In this document: piece after piece, positions 1-9,424 of the stretch | How positions within the stretch are numbered: position 1 is the first letter of the stretch | Layout of the letters: each line of letters opens with the position of its first letter | Assembly (NCBI RefSeq): GCF_002934545.1 | Contig: NZ_PTJA01000006.1 | Span: 62,001 to 126,000, forward strand | DNA: 64,000 bases | From: Lacrimispora xylanisolvens | GTDB taxonomy: Bacteria; Bacillota; Clostridia; Lachnospirales; Lachnospiraceae | Direction: 5' to 3' | Notes under the pieces: generated by a model | What the model was told of the DNA's origin: nothing | Seen by the model: only the letters and a program-made list of their open reading frames with translations | The model's database searches: none | Translations under genes and position numbers: made by a program

Positions 1-677
1 ATTCCTATGGTGTCACTCCAAGTGAATACCGGAAAAAGCCCAGGCCTGTAGTTCTTCGTACTAAAATAACCCCTTTCGACCGCTACTTTTTAGGATTTGG
101 AGAGATTGGCATGATGAAAACAGAAAATGATGTAAAGATTTATTTCGTTACCATTCCAGCACACAAATTTCTGCACATCAAAAACTACGAAAGTAATGGA
201 TATTGGGATTTTTGGCAGAAACAAAGTATGATTCCAGGACAGGACTGCGATACCATCTGCGGCTTACTGGATAGTATTAAGGGAAAACTGGATGACGAAG
301 GCGGAACTGAATCAAACAGCGGCAGCGGTCAGATTATGGCTTATATGAATGACCCAGACGGACGGCTCTGCGATTGGGGCATTCCCCGCACAGAGTGTTA
401 CGGAGTCCGCCTTCCTGCTGATTACAAAGGCGATGTACCGCCGCAAATGCTTCTGATTGATGTTCCTGAAGCAGAGTATATTGCATTTGAACACGGTCCA
501 TTTGATTATGAACAGGAAAACCGAAGTGTGGAAGAAAAAATTGAAAAGGCAATGGCGGACTTTGATTTTACAGATACCGGCTACTGCTTTGATACTACTC
601 CTGGCAGAGTTCTTTATTTTTATCATAATCCGGAACGGTTCTGGAAATATATAAGACCGGTTAAAAAGCAGTCCTGA
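1..677 (+). CDS. AraC-family regulator with GyrI-like effector domain (5'-truncated)
   Basis: Only the 3' part lies in the window; the reading frame is open from base 3. It begins in the end of the second AraC helix-turn-helix (YGVTPSEYRK, the usual end of the HTH_18 domain). It continues without a stop into about 190 residues that resemble the GyrI/SoxS-type small-molecule-binding domain found at the C-terminus of many clostridial AraC activators. An internal ATG at 111 could be mistaken for the start, but it has no good ribosome binding site and the frame is open upstream of it. The stop is at 675-677, with a hairpin about 35 bases further on. The ligand and target genes are unknown. The call is firm for family, not for function. 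Confidence 0.85.
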   Translation, partial: SYGVTPSEYRKKPRPVVLRTKITPFDRYFLGFGEIGMMKTENDVKIYFVTIPAHKFLHIKNYESNGYWDFWQKQSMIPGQDCDTICGLLDSIKGKLDDEGGTESNSGSGQIMAYMNDPDGRLCDWGIPRTECYGVRLPADYKGDVPPQMLLIDVPEAEYIAFEHGPFDYEQENRSVEEKIEKAMADFDFTDTGYCFDTTPGRVLYFYHNPERFWKYIRPVKKQS

Positions 678-712
678 TAATACATGATTTCCTAAATAAC
701 GTTATCCTTTCG

Positions 713-743
713 GGGCTGTGCCGTGATATCTCGTGCACAGCCC
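713..743 (+). terminator. Possible terminator after the AraC gene
   Basis: GGGCTGTGC at 713-721 pairs with GCACAGCCC at 735-743 around a 13-base loop. No clear T-run follows, so this may be a weak or bidirectional terminator. Confidence 0.45.
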
Positions 744-846
744 TGATTGATATACGGATATACCTTTTCCAGTATAATCTCAACAACCCTTTCACCTAAT
801 TTACCATCTCACCCTGTTATAATATAGCGCATTTATTACAAAACCA

Positions 847-875
847 TTGATATCATTCTACATATAGTATATAAT
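847..875 (+). promoter_or_regulatory. nrdJ promoter (sigma-A type)
   Basis: TTGATA at 847-852 and TATAAT at 870-875 are separated by exactly 17 bases. This is a near-consensus promoter pointing at nrdJ, about 95 bases before its start codon. NrdR boxes overlap and follow the -10. Confidence 0.8.
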
Positions 876-901
876 AGATATCGTTTGGCTATATATAGTA
901 T
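855..901 (+). promoter_or_regulatory. Tandem NrdR boxes upstream of nrdJ
   Basis: Two 16-base sites fit the NrdR consensus core CwAyATaTwG: 855-870 (core CTACATATAG) and 886-901 (core CTATATATAG). Their starts are 31 bases apart, three helical turns, which is the usual phasing of paired NrdR boxes in front of ribonucleotide reductase genes. Box 1 covers the spacer and start of the -10, and box 2 lies at or just after the transcription start, so binding would repress. The nrdR gene itself is not in the window. Confidence 0.85.
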
Positions 902-969
902 TATGTCCTGTTTTGGATATAGTCACAATACAGATATAAGCTTATTTGGGAAGAGAGGGTAATTTTAGA

Positions 970-3252
970 ATGGATATTATGGAATACTTGGGGAGCGGCA
1001 ATATTTTAGGGCAGGATATCTGGAACAATAAATACCGGTATAACAATGAAGAGTTTGACGAATGGGTTGAGCGTGTCTCAGGAGGAAACAAGAAGGTAGC
1101 AGAGCTTATTATCAGCAAGAAATTTTTATTTGCCGGAAGAATTTTAACCAATAGAGGATTATTTAAATTTGGCAAGAAGATTACCTACTCCAATTGTTAT
1201 GTAGTAACTCCACCCGAAGATAATATCGAAAGTATCTTTGACACTGCTAAATCACTGGCAAGGACATACAGCTACGGAGGCGGTTGTGGTGTTGATATTG
1301 GGAAGCTCAGACCAAAAGGAGCCCTGGTTCACAATGCTGCTGAAAATACAAGCGGTTCCGTTTCATTCATGGATTTATACTCTGCAGTAACAGAATTAAT
1401 TGGGCAAAACGGAAGGCGGGGAGCGTTAATGATCAGCATTCCCTGTACCCATCCGGATTTAGAATCATTTATTGAAATAAAATCCGATTTAACCAAGGTT
1501 ACAAAAGCAAATATTTCTATTCGTATAACCAATGCATTTATGGAAGCAGTGAAGGAACATGCGCCTTTTATGCTGACCTTTCAGGTAGAAGATACTGGTG
1601 AAGTAATTGAAAAAGAAGTAAATGCATATGAAATTTTTTGCCGTATCAGTGAGATGAACTGGGATTATGCAGAACCCGGTATGCTGTTTTGGGATCGTAT
1701 TGAGAGCTGGAATCTGCTGTCCAATACCAGGGAATTCCAATATGCCGGAACAAATCCATGTGCGGAAGAACCATTACCGGCTGGGGGATCCTGCCTGCTT
1801 GGAGCAATTAATCTATCCGCATACGTTGCCATAAAAGAGAATACGAAAGTCTTTGATCATGAAAACTTTACAAAAGATGTACGGACCTGTGTAACTGCTC
1901 TGAATGAAGTACTGGATGAAGGTCTTCCTTTACACCCGCTTAAAGAGCAGCGGGATTCTGTCCGGGACTGGCGGCAGATCGGCCTTGGTGTTTTAGGTAT
2001 TGCTGACTTACTCATTAAATTAGGTATTCGATACGGAAGTGATGAAAGTATTGAGCTTTGCGATAAAATTGCAAAAGAAATGATAAATAATGCAATTTAT
2101 CAATCTGCAAAGCTTGCAAAGGAGAACGGGCCGTTTCCAAAGTGCAACATAGAAGAAATTATGGAAACCCCATTTTTTAAAGCGAATACAGAGGAAGAAG
2201 TAGCTGCATTTGTGAAAGAAGCAGGGGGGTTATTCAATTCCCAGCTCCTGACAATTGCACCAACAGGGACACTGTCAACCATGCTTGGTATATCTGGCGG
2301 AATAGAGCCTATTTTTTCGAATTCTTATACAAGAAAAACGGAAAGTCTTCATGGTGAAGATGTATTTTATAAAATATACACCCCTATCGTTCAGGAGTAT
2401 ATGAATGAAAATGGTATTACAGATGAAAAAGATCTGCCTGATTTCTTTGTAACTGCGCAGTCACTTCCCTACACGGAACGAATAAAAATGCAGGCAGTCT
2501 GGCAAAATCATATCGATGCATCCATTAGTTCAACTGTTAATGTTCCGAAAGAATTTACAAAAGAAGAAGTACAGGCTTTATATTTTATGGCATGGCAATA
2601 TGGTCTGAAAGGAATTACAATATTCAGAGACGGATGTAAGCGTCTGGGGATATTAACAACCAGTGAAGAAAAAACTTCCCAGAACCTGGAGCGGGGCCAT
2701 ATTGTGAAAGTTTCAGATGCCTGTATTGGAAAAAGAAGAACCCTGCGGACTGGCTGCGGAACGCTCCACTGTGAAGCATTCTTTGATCCCTTCACCGGAA
2801 AATTTATGGAAATATTCCTTTCAAAAGGTTCTAAAGGGGGATGCAATAGTTTTATGGTTGGTTTAAGCCGTATGATTTCCCTGGCTGCAAGAGGTGGAAT
2901 CGAACTGGAAGATATTGTTGACCAGCTGGAAAGTACACTGGTTTGCTCATCCTATGCAGTGCGGACAGCAACAAAGCGGGATACCTCACCTGGATCCAGC
3001 TGCCCAATGTCAATTGGAAAAGCACTGACTCAGATGTATGAAGAAATGCAGTCAGAGTTGCATTTAAAATATCATGGCGTTAATAAAATGGGATTTGACG
3101 GAGAAACAGCACAACTGAAAAAGGACCATAATACCTATGATAAGGCGGATGGAGCAAACGTAGTCAATCCTTGTCCCATATGCGGTTTAGAACTTACATT
3201 TGAAGGCGGATGTAATACTTGTAAAAGCTGCGGATACTCTAAATGTGAATAG
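970..3252 (+). CDS. nrdJ: Adenosylcobalamin-dependent (class II) ribonucleotide reductase
   Basis: Reduces ribonucleotides to deoxyribonucleotides using adenosylcobalamin as radical source, so it needs neither oxygen nor a small subunit. The 760-residue protein carries the catalytic-site motif NPCAEEPLPAGGSC, the later APTGTLS loop that binds the thyil-radical region, a C-terminal TSCPD-type domain (DACIGKRRTLRTGCGTLHC onward) and a terminal zinc-ribbon/redox tail with CPICG and CNTCKSCGYSKC. An in-frame TTG at 946 lengthens the frame by eight codons, but the ATG at 970 follows a GGGAAGAGAGGG purine-rich site and is preferred. The gene stands alone under its own NrdR-regulated promoter and ends in a strong hairpin. 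No cobalamin riboswitch is recognisable in the leader. Confidence 0.95.
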   Translation: MDIMEYLGSGNILGQDIWNNKYRYNNEEFDEWVERVSGGNKKVAELIISKKFLFAGRILTNRGLFKFGKKITYSNCYVVTPPEDNIESIFDTAKSLARTYSYGGGCGVDIGKLRPKGALVHNAAENTSGSVSFMDLYSAVTELIGQNGRRGALMISIPCTHPDLESFIEIKSDLTKVTKANISIRITNAFMEAVKEHAPFMLTFQVEDTGEVIEKEVNAYEIFCRISEMNWDYAEPGMLFWDRIESWNLLSNTREFQYAGTNPCAEEPLPAGGSCLLGAINLSAYVAIKENTKVFDHENFTKDVRTCVTALNEVLDEGLPLHPLKEQRDSVRDWRQIGLGVLGIADLLIKLGIRYGSDESIELCDKIAKEMINNAIYQSAKLAKENGPFPKCNIEEIMETPFFKANTEEEVAAFVKEAGGLFNSQLLTIAPTGTLSTMLGISGGIEPIFSNSYTRKTESLHGEDVFYKIYTPIVQEYMNENGITDEKDLPDFFVTAQSLPYTERIKMQAVWQNHIDASISSTVNVPKEFTKEEVQALYFMAWQYGLKGITIFRDGCKRLGILTTSEEKTSQNLERGHIVKVSDACIGKRRTLRTGCGTLHCEAFFDPFTGKFMEIFLSKGSKGGCNSFMVGLSRMISLAARGGIELEDIVDQLESTLVCSSYAVRTATKRDTSPGSSCPMSIGKALTQMYEEMQSELHLKYHGVNKMGFDGETAQLKKDHNTYDKADGANVVNPCPICGLELTFEGGCNTCKSCGYSKCE

Positions 3253-3270
3253 AATAATGGACGAGCCATA

Positions 3271-3325
3271 ACAAAGCATGTTCCGGATCCTTATAATAAG
3301 AATCCGGGACATGCTTTGTTGCTTT
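3271..3325 (+). terminator. Terminator between nrdJ and the convergent GH48 gene
   Basis: A long stem: ACAAAGCATGT at 3271-3281 pairs with ACATGCTTTGT near 3309-3319, with inner pairing of CCGGAT/ATCCGG, followed by TGCTTTT. It lies between two convergent genes and may work in both directions. Confidence 0.8.
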
Positions 3326-3355
3326 TGATATTTATGGAGTTTTGTTACCCATCAC

Positions 3356-6280
3356 TTAAGGTTCAATTCCCCATTTCAGGCTGTTAGATATATATCCAGT
3401 AACTTTTTGCGAATCCACATAGTTCATTGCTGTGCCATCAAAGGAATAATCATCTGTCTGAGTATAATTCGTCCAGTTAGCTTTCGTCACTCTTATTTGT
3501 ATCTCCGCATACTCTCCTGCTGCCAGACTTCCCGCTCCAGATGTAAATCCGATTTCCAGATAATAATCAGCATCCTTCTTTGGAGCAGACAATTTAACTA
3601 AGGTTCCGGTAATATTGCTGCTGCCAACGGAAGACCAGTCACACCAGAAGTTTTGATCAATTTCTCCGTTTATCGTGTAATAATATCTGATTTTAACATC
3701 AGAAAGTTTTACATTGGTTGTGCCGTTATTGTAAATCTTAAATTTCGGACTGAGAGAACCACTCTGTGCTGATGTGTTCGCATTATACATCTGTATCTTT
3801 ATGCTGCCTTTTGCAACAGAAGTATCTACTACAGTCAGAACCATCACAGGGTCTGTTCCTGCGCTTAAATCGAATACTACATTGTAGGTTCCTGTAGCAA
3901 GACCAGCCAGTGAAGCTTTTAAGAAAGTAACGGAGGTTCCGGATATGGTATAATCCACGCCTTCAGCTAACTCTTTGCTATTCAGCCTGATCCCTTTCAG
4001 TGTATGTCCTGCCATAGTTAAAACAGCTGTAACATCTGCCTGCTTTGCGGGGTTCTTATCAAAGGTGGCTGCGGCAGGTTTCACAGAACCGCCTGGTGTG
4101 GAATCAGTGATCGTTACTGTCAGTACCGGATCAACTCCCTTATTGAAATCAAAAACAAGCTTTAACTTACCGACATCCTGACCTGCTAAGTATTCTTTTA
4201 ATAAAATGACTGTATTGTCGGATAAGGTATAATCGGTGCCTTCCGTTAAATAAGTACTTCCGTCCTTAATGCCGGTAAACGTATTACCATTTAAGGTAAG
4301 CTCTACTGTTATATCTGTTTGTTCCGCAATATTTTTATCAAACGCTGCCACTACAGGGTTGATTGCAGAGTTAGTGACTGGTTCACCGCCTTCTCCAAAC
4401 AGCAGGGAATATACACCATTTGCAATGGCGATATCGCACTGTGCCCAGAAACGGTGGTAGTTAAATACAGGATCAGTATCATTGTTATAAGCAGTAAGAA
4501 TTTTCTCATAATCCGGATCATCTTTATATTTGGAACGAATGTCTAAAAATTTAACACCGGATTTAATTACATCCCCATTTGGCATTTTTCCAGTCCAGCC
4601 TGCTGGTACGTAGATCTCCTGTTCAAAGAACCGTTTGTAATCTGTTCTTGGTTCTGGCGTTGAAAGACCCTTATCATCTCTGTACAGATCCCACATACGA
4701 TCCAGTAATTCCTTTGCCAGCACTCTTGCTTCATCATCACCAGATGCCTTGCTGTAATACAATAATGTATTTGCAAGGGAACCTGTAACACCAAGGTCTG
4801 TGGTGTGGCTGGTAACAGTTACATGCAGGTTCTTATTACCTGTATAAGTACCTGTCCAGGTATCAGGCTGTCCGGACCAGTCAAGACCGTTAGGAATTGC
4901 ATATGTTCCGTCTGGTTTCAGCTGTACCACAGTTTTAATCCAGCCAACCCATTTATCCAGAATAGCTTCTGCTCTTTCATCTTTAGTTTTGTAATAGTAT
5001 TCAGCCACACGCTGCATGGACCATGCCTGGAAACCAAACCAGGTATTACTTCCAGGATCTGCATAGACAGGATTTGCTACATATCCCATTCCATAAAAGG
5101 TTGAGGTACCTGCCGGCCATTCTTCATAACGGCCATTATGGGAGTTACTGGCTCCGCCTGCAATTGCACCCTCAGCTGTCTGCAGCCACTGATAGAATTC
5201 CAGCTGTCTGTCAAGACTTAACTTCCAGTCGCTGGCTCCCTTTTTAGACAGGGGCTTTAAATCTTCATCTTCTGATAATATCCAGGCTGTCATAGGATTC
5301 TGATATCCAAAGTGGTTATGGCTGTCTCCGATTTTCCATGCCCAGTCGGAACCTACTCCGCCGCCCCATGCATAATACCAGGACATGAGATAATGAGCAG
5401 CATCATACCCGGTACCAGCAGCTGACGGATTACCGATTTTACGGAAGTATTTATCAAACATGGCATATCTTAAATAATCACCCATTTTGCTGGCTTTGGA
5501 ATTATAGGTTCCAAGGTCAACGCCATATTCCTGCGCCCATTTATTTGCCCAGTAAGTAGCCTGGATTGCACGGGCGTCTGCATCGGGTGCATCGGTATAT
5601 TTAAATTGCTTTGAATAGCTGCTGTCTCCGGTGAACAAATCAAGATATCCATTCTTGCCGCCGTATTTCATTGTTTCCCAGCATGGCTGAGGGATGGTCT
5701 CCCAGGTAGACTCCTGTTCGCCTCTCTGGAACGTATTGATGTAGGATGGTGTTGACACACCGTCGCCTCTGCTTCCAAAACCGTACCAGTTATCTGCATC
5801 TAATAACCAATGCATTCCATACATGGTATTGCTGCCGTATGTAGCCGCCAGTTCACTATTGATCGGGTCAGTTCCAACAGCTGCACCAAAATTCAGCTGG
5901 GCAGGATATAAGTCTGGCAATTCCCATTCCGGAGCATAAGTAGCAGGCTTGCTGGCTGAATATTTACTCATGCTGGATTCGGGCTGGTCTTTTTCCGTTG
6001 GAATCATATAGGCTTCTGCTGTGTCCCAGGCTGTTTTAAATCCGCTGAAATCTCCTGTGAACTTTCCATACATTGCCTCAAGCCACATATAGTAGCTGAG
6101 AGTTTCACTTGTCGTTACGTGTCCATAGTCCGGAGCTTCTACAATCATAGTCTCAATCGAATGATATGGAATGCCTTTGTTACTGAAATACCCATTTTTC
6201 GGATCCTTAATGTCTCCCCAGAGTTCTAAAAATCTGTTTTGATATTTGTCTGTGCTTTTGCTAATAACTTTCTTACTCAT
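3356..6280 (-). CDS. GH48 cellulase, GH48-X2-X2-CBM3, without a signal peptide
   Basis: Reducing-end processive cellobiohydrolase of glycoside hydrolase family 48. From the chosen start (974 residues) the GH48 domain spans about 5-638 and includes the signature [19 protein letters not shown] followed by TTSE, whose Glu is the family's acid catalyst. Two X2 Ig-like modules follow (about 640-727 and 733-822; both with FDKN and DYTxS motifs), then a family 3 carbohydrate-binding module (about 825-974). ATG at 6280 has GGAGG ten bases upstream. The longer in-frame start at 6364 would translate through that site and adds no hydrophobic segment. The catalytic domain begins almost at residue 1 after a short basic leader, so no Sec signal is visible, which is odd for a crystalline-cellulose enzyme. 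No dockerin is present, so it is not cellulosomal. Confidence 0.93.
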   Translation of the reverse strand: MSKKVISKSTDKYQNRFLELWGDIKDPKNGYFSNKGIPYHSIETMIVEAPDYGHVTTSETLSYYMWLEAMYGKFTGDFSGFKTAWDTAEAYMIPTEKDQPESSMSKYSASKPATYAPEWELPDLYPAQLNFGAAVGTDPINSELAATYGSNTMYGMHWLLDADNWYGFGSRGDGVSTPSYINTFQRGEQESTWETIPQPCWETMKYGGKNGYLDLFTGDSSYSKQFKYTDAPDADARAIQATYWANKWAQEYGVDLGTYNSKASKMGDYLRYAMFDKYFRKIGNPSAAGTGYDAAHYLMSWYYAWGGGVGSDWAWKIGDSHNHFGYQNPMTAWILSEDEDLKPLSKKGASDWKLSLDRQLEFYQWLQTAEGAIAGGASNSHNGRYEEWPAGTSTFYGMGYVANPVYADPGSNTWFGFQAWSMQRVAEYYYKTKDERAEAILDKWVGWIKTVVQLKPDGTYAIPNGLDWSGQPDTWTGTYTGNKNLHVTVTSHTTDLGVTGSLANTLLYYSKASGDDEARVLAKELLDRMWDLYRDDKGLSTPEPRTDYKRFFEQEIYVPAGWTGKMPNGDVIKSGVKFLDIRSKYKDDPDYEKILTAYNNDTDPVFNYHRFWAQCDIAIANGVYSLLFGEGGEPVTNSAINPVVAAFDKNIAEQTDITVELTLNGNTFTGIKDGSTYLTEGTDYTLSDNTVILLKEYLAGQDVGKLKLVFDFNKGVDPVLTVTITDSTPGGSVKPAAATFDKNPAKQADVTAVLTMAGHTLKGIRLNSKELAEGVDYTISGTSVTFLKASLAGLATGTYNVVFDLSAGTDPVMVLTVVDTSVAKGSIKIQMYNANTSAQSGSLSPKFKIYNNGTTNVKLSDVKIRYYYTINGEIDQNFWCDWSSVGSSNITGTLVKLSAPKKDADYYLEIGFTSGAGSLAAGEYAEIQIRVTKANWTNYTQTDDYSFDGTAMNYVDSQKVTGYISNSLKWGIEP

Positions 6281-6466
6281 CTTACGATGACCTCCTTTTT
6301 TATTTAACTTTTTATTCATCAGTCGGTTCCTTGCCTGTGAAATACCACCTACCTCTCCACTCACTCTCCTTTCCTTTTATTGCAGGTTGATAACCAATTG
6401 ATTTTACACTTAAGGCGTTACAGCAGACCACTGCTGGTTATAGCTTGTACTGACTGCCGGTTTATT

Positions 6467-6871
6467 TCACATGGGAAAATGTTTCAGCGCAAGATTATGA
6501 ATGTTATAAACCTGTCTTAAGCTATAGTTGGTTATCTCACTGATTTCTTCCCACGTATATCCGGATATATATTTTAATAAAAGAATATTTTTTTCTATTT
6601 CACAGTCCATACACTCCACTTTCTTTACAATTGCACTGCAAATTAGATTTTTTTCTACCAGCTGCTTTCTGAGGCGGGTAAATACATCTGTCATCATCTC
6701 CACATCAGGCTGGTTTGTACCAGACTGCGCTGCCAGGACAGACATGGTTTGTCTTTGTTCCTCTTTTATACGAGTTATCAGGACTTCCAGCGTTTTAATT
6801 GAAAAACTGAGAGCCTGATACGATTGTAAGTAAGTTTTTTTCAGCTCTTTTTTCTCTGTATTTCCATTCAT
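6467..6871 (-). CDS. Small sigma-region-4-like DNA-binding protein
   Basis: 134 residues. The C-terminal 45 residues (EIEKNILLLKYISGYTWEEISEITNYSLRQVYNIHNLALKHF) have the spacing of a sigma-70 region 4 helix-turn-helix, as in DUF1492/RinA/ArpU-type phage-like regulators. No region 2 is present, so it is not a complete sigma factor. The N-terminal half is helical with a short run of polar residues and two Cys. ATG at 6871 has AAGGAGGG seven bases upstream; the longer frame to 6964 has no such site. It is co-oriented with and directly upstream of the GH48 gene (about 190 bases away), so it may control or be co-transcribed with it. That link is inference. Confidence 0.6.
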   Translation of the reverse strand: MNGNTEKKELKKTYLQSYQALSFSIKTLEVLITRIKEEQRQTMSVLAAQSGTNQPDVEMMTDVFTRLRKQLVEKNLICSAIVKKVECMDCEIEKNILLLKYISGYTWEEISEITNYSLRQVYNIHNLALKHFPM

Positions 6872-7037
6872 CAGAAAACCCTCCTTGATGGTATTTACTA
6901 AGTAAAAAGAGGAATGGCAGCCAATTGTAAACCTGATTATAATTTTTTGATTCTGGAAAACCATTATGATACGTGGTAATATGGTCTTAGTTTATGGTTC
7001 AGGGTTTGGAAAAACTATTAAATAAGGGGGAACTGAC

Positions 7038-7565
7038 ATGATATACCTTGTCCGTCAGGGGGAGACCGACTGGAATCTTAATAAGAAATTCAACGGCTGT
7101 ACCGATATAAAATTGAATCAGACCGGAATTGCACAGGCAAAACAACAGGCAGAAAACCTTAGAAATGTTAATTTTAAGGCATGCTTTAGCAGCCCTCAGA
7201 CGCGGGCACGCCAAACCTGTGAGATTATTTGTGGAGAACCTATTATACTGGATGACAGACTTTCAGAAATTAACTGTGGTGCGTTTGAAGGTACAGAAGA
7301 AACTGCTGATTCCCTTCAATTATTTTGGCAGGCAATAAAAAATGGTGATAAAGGCACAGAAAAATTCCAGTTGTTTGTAAATCGAACTTTGGATTTTTGT
7401 AATATGATAATGAAAGATTACATAGAAAATGATGTTTTAATTGTTACGCATAGTGCTAACGCGCGGATCATAAACTACTTTTTTAAAGGAAAGCCTGATA
7501 ATTATGACTTTAAAAGAAGTGTTGTAAAAAACGGAGGGCTGCTGACCTATGAAAACAAATCATAA
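7038..7565 (+). CDS. Histidine-phosphatase-fold protein with RHG replaced by RQG
   Basis: 175 residues of the phosphoglycerate-mutase/histidine-phosphatase superfamily. The N-terminal signature reads LVRQGETDWN where the family has LVRHGETDWN, so the phospho-accepting His is Gln7 (codon CAG at 7056-7058, one base from CAC/CAT). Other active-site parts are kept: SSPQTRARQT (residues 51-60) and a second His in LIVTHSANAR (H138). A good GGGGG site precedes ATG 7038. Either this is a catalytically dead or altered member, or a lineage variant using another nucleophile. Substrate unknown. It is divergent from the sigma-like gene and upstream of the pectate lyase. Confidence 0.8.
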   Translation: MIYLVRQGETDWNLNKKFNGCTDIKLNQTGIAQAKQQAENLRNVNFKACFSSPQTRARQTCEIICGEPIILDDRLSEINCGAFEGTEETADSLQLFWQAIKNGDKGTEKFQLFVNRTLDFCNMIMKDYIENDVLIVTHSANARIINYFFKGKPDNYDFKRSVVKNGGLLTYENKS

Positions 7566-7646
7566 ATAGTGATTATTTTGGAGAATACCATGAACTTCAG
7601 GGAGCGTGCTAAAGGCAGTAAGAGATATTTATTGAAACGGATTGCA

Positions 7647-7674
7647 TTGCATTGCACAGACCAGTCATTATAAT
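7647..7674 (+). promoter_or_regulatory. Probable pectate lyase promoter
   Basis: TTGCAT at 7647-7652 and TATAAT at 7669-7674 with a 16-base spacer, about 63 bases before the start codon. A repeated ATTGC (7641-7656) gives an alternative -35. Confidence 0.55.
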
Positions 7675-7736
7675 ATTCAGTCATAGAAAACGTGGATCCG
7701 ATTTTCTGTAATTAGAATAACAGGAGGTTTTAAACT

Positions 7737-9356
7737 ATGATTTTAGAAAATTATTTACATCCAGCTTCCGGTGCTGGTATTGCCCTGACCGAAAGCGGGG
7801 GCTGGTTTGAAAGTGCTTATATGAAATGGAACCCTCTCAGCAGTGCAATCTCCTACAAGGCTTATATAAAACCTTCGGCTGCTGGCGATTCTGCTTATGT
7901 ACAACTTGATCCTGCATTAATAAGAAAGTATCCCTCCTATTGGAGAGCCGATGCAGTAGGTCTTGCAGCCGGCCAATACATTATGAAAGTGGAAGCAATT
8001 CTCCCCAATAACACGAAAGAAAGTATTATTTCCGGCGTTATCACCGTAAAGGCAAACGACAGAACCGGATTTGCTTTTTCCCGCGACTCCCAGTATCAAT
8101 CCGGATCTGGCGCTTATAGGGAAAACGGAGTCTTAAAAGAGAATGCCCAGGTAATTTATGTGACTTCTGAAACAGCAAAAACCGTATCCCTTGATGTTAA
8201 GGTAAACAGTTCCGGTAAAAAACAAACAGGTACTGGAATTGGTGAGATTTTAACATTGCGTCAGAAAGGATATGACACAACGCCTCTTGCTATCCGCTTC
8301 ATCGGACAGGTTACGGACAGCAATGTGGCTGGAGAGCTTAACAGCAGTGGATACCTTGAAGTAAAAGGAAAATCATCCTACAAAGAAATGAATATGACAT
8401 TAGAAGGGATTGGCGATGATGCAACCGCATATGGATGGGGGTTTTTAATCAGAAATTGTGGAAACCTGGAAATCAGGAACTTAGGAATCATGCTGTTCCC
8501 TGACGATGGGATTTCACTTGATACGTCTAACTGCAATATCTGGGTTCATAATAATGATATCTTTTACGGAAAAGCAGGATCCGATGCAGATCAGGCAAAA
8601 GGAGACGGTTCTGCTGATGTGAAAAGCGGATCCACATATGTAACCCTCTCCTACAATCATTTCTGGGATTCTGGGAAATGTTCTCTTTGCGGAATGAAAG
8701 ATACGGCAGAATTTTTCGTAACATACCATCATAACTGGTACGACCATTCCGATTCCCGCCATCCAAGAATTCGTACAGCCTCCGTTCATATTTATAACAA
8801 TTATTTTGATGGTAATGCAAAATACGGGGTTGGGGTAACAAAGGGAAGTTCTGCATTTGTAGAATCAAACTATTTCAGGCATTGCAAATACCCTATGATG
8901 AGTTCTTTGCAAGGCACCGATGCTTTGGGTCAGGGTACGTTTTCCGGAGAAAATGGCGGTATGATCAAAGCTTTTAACAATAAAATAGAAGATGCATCCA
9001 GCCTGATCTATGCAAACTCCAATGAAGGAACCACAGGCAAAAATGCGGTCTCCTTTGATGCATATTTGGTATCTGCAAGAAATGAAACCGTTCCCAGTCT
9101 CTACAAAACTGTTGCAGGCAGTACTGCTTACAATAATTTTGATACCGGCAAAGACATTGGCGTCAGCCTCTCTGCTATTGAACCCGTGAATAATGTTGAA
9201 GGAATTGTTACAACAAGCGCCGGGCGGATCAATCAGGGGGACTTTACCTGGAAATTTGATAACGCAGTTGATGATACTTCTTCTGACTTAAATACAGCTT
9301 TAATGTCCAAAATCACAAGCTATAAAACAAATTTAATATCAGTTGGAGGAAATTAA
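7737..9356 (+). CDS. Pectate lyase, polysaccharide lyase family 1, without a signal peptide
   Basis: Cleaves polygalacturonate by beta-elimination. The 539-residue protein has an N-terminal fibronectin-III-like segment (about 10-105) and a right-handed beta-helix PL1 domain (about 110-480). Key PL1 signatures are present: DxxLDTSN-type calcium region near 260-268, KGDGSADVKSGSTYVTLSYN (288-307) with Ca-binding acids, and HHNWYDHSDSRHPRIR (331-346), which holds the catalytic Arg. The start is well set by AGGAGG nine bases before ATG 7737. The protein starts MILENYLHPASGAG with no hydrophobic leader, like its GH48 neighbour. It probably acts on plant pectin, but how it would leave the cell is not visible. 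Confidence 0.9.
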   Translation: MILENYLHPASGAGIALTESGGWFESAYMKWNPLSSAISYKAYIKPSAAGDSAYVQLDPALIRKYPSYWRADAVGLAAGQYIMKVEAILPNNTKESIISGVITVKANDRTGFAFSRDSQYQSGSGAYRENGVLKENAQVIYVTSETAKTVSLDVKVNSSGKKQTGTGIGEILTLRQKGYDTTPLAIRFIGQVTDSNVAGELNSSGYLEVKGKSSYKEMNMTLEGIGDDATAYGWGFLIRNCGNLEIRNLGIMLFPDDGISLDTSNCNIWVHNNDIFYGKAGSDADQAKGDGSADVKSGSTYVTLSYNHFWDSGKCSLCGMKDTAEFFVTYHHNWYDHSDSRHPRIRTASVHIYNNYFDGNAKYGVGVTKGSSAFVESNYFRHCKYPMMSSLQGTDALGQGTFSGENGGMIKAFNNKIEDASSLIYANSNEGTTGKNAVSFDAYLVSARNETVPSLYKTVAGSTAYNNFDTGKDIGVSLSAIEPVNNVEGIVTTSAGRINQGDFTWKFDNAVDDTSSDLNTALMSKITSYKTNLISVGGN

Positions 9357-9370
9357 TCTCCAGATACCGG

Positions 9371-9411
9371 GGTGCCGCAAAATAGCTGAATGATAGTGAT
9401 TGAGCGGCACC
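9371..9411. terminator. Possible terminator between convergent pectate lyase and flavodoxin genes
   Basis: GGTGCCGC at 9371-9378 pairs with GCGGCACC at 9404-9411 around a 25-base loop; TTCCCTCC follows. Weak T-run. Confidence 0.5.
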
Positions 9412-9424
9412 TTCCCTCCTATTG

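Noticed and set aside
678-969. Cobalamin riboswitch in the nrdJ leader
   Set aside because: No B12-box-like sequence or suitable folded leader; the region is explained by promoter and NrdR boxes.
6281-6364. Upstream extension of the GH48 gene as a source of a signal peptide
   Set aside because: The added 28 residues are polar and basic, not hydrophobic, and the stretch contains the GGAGG site used by the downstream ATG.
6421-6436. CAGCAG-ACCA-CTGCTG hairpin upstream of the GH48 gene
   Set aside because: Short and without a T-run; could be an operator or chance, not enough to annotate.
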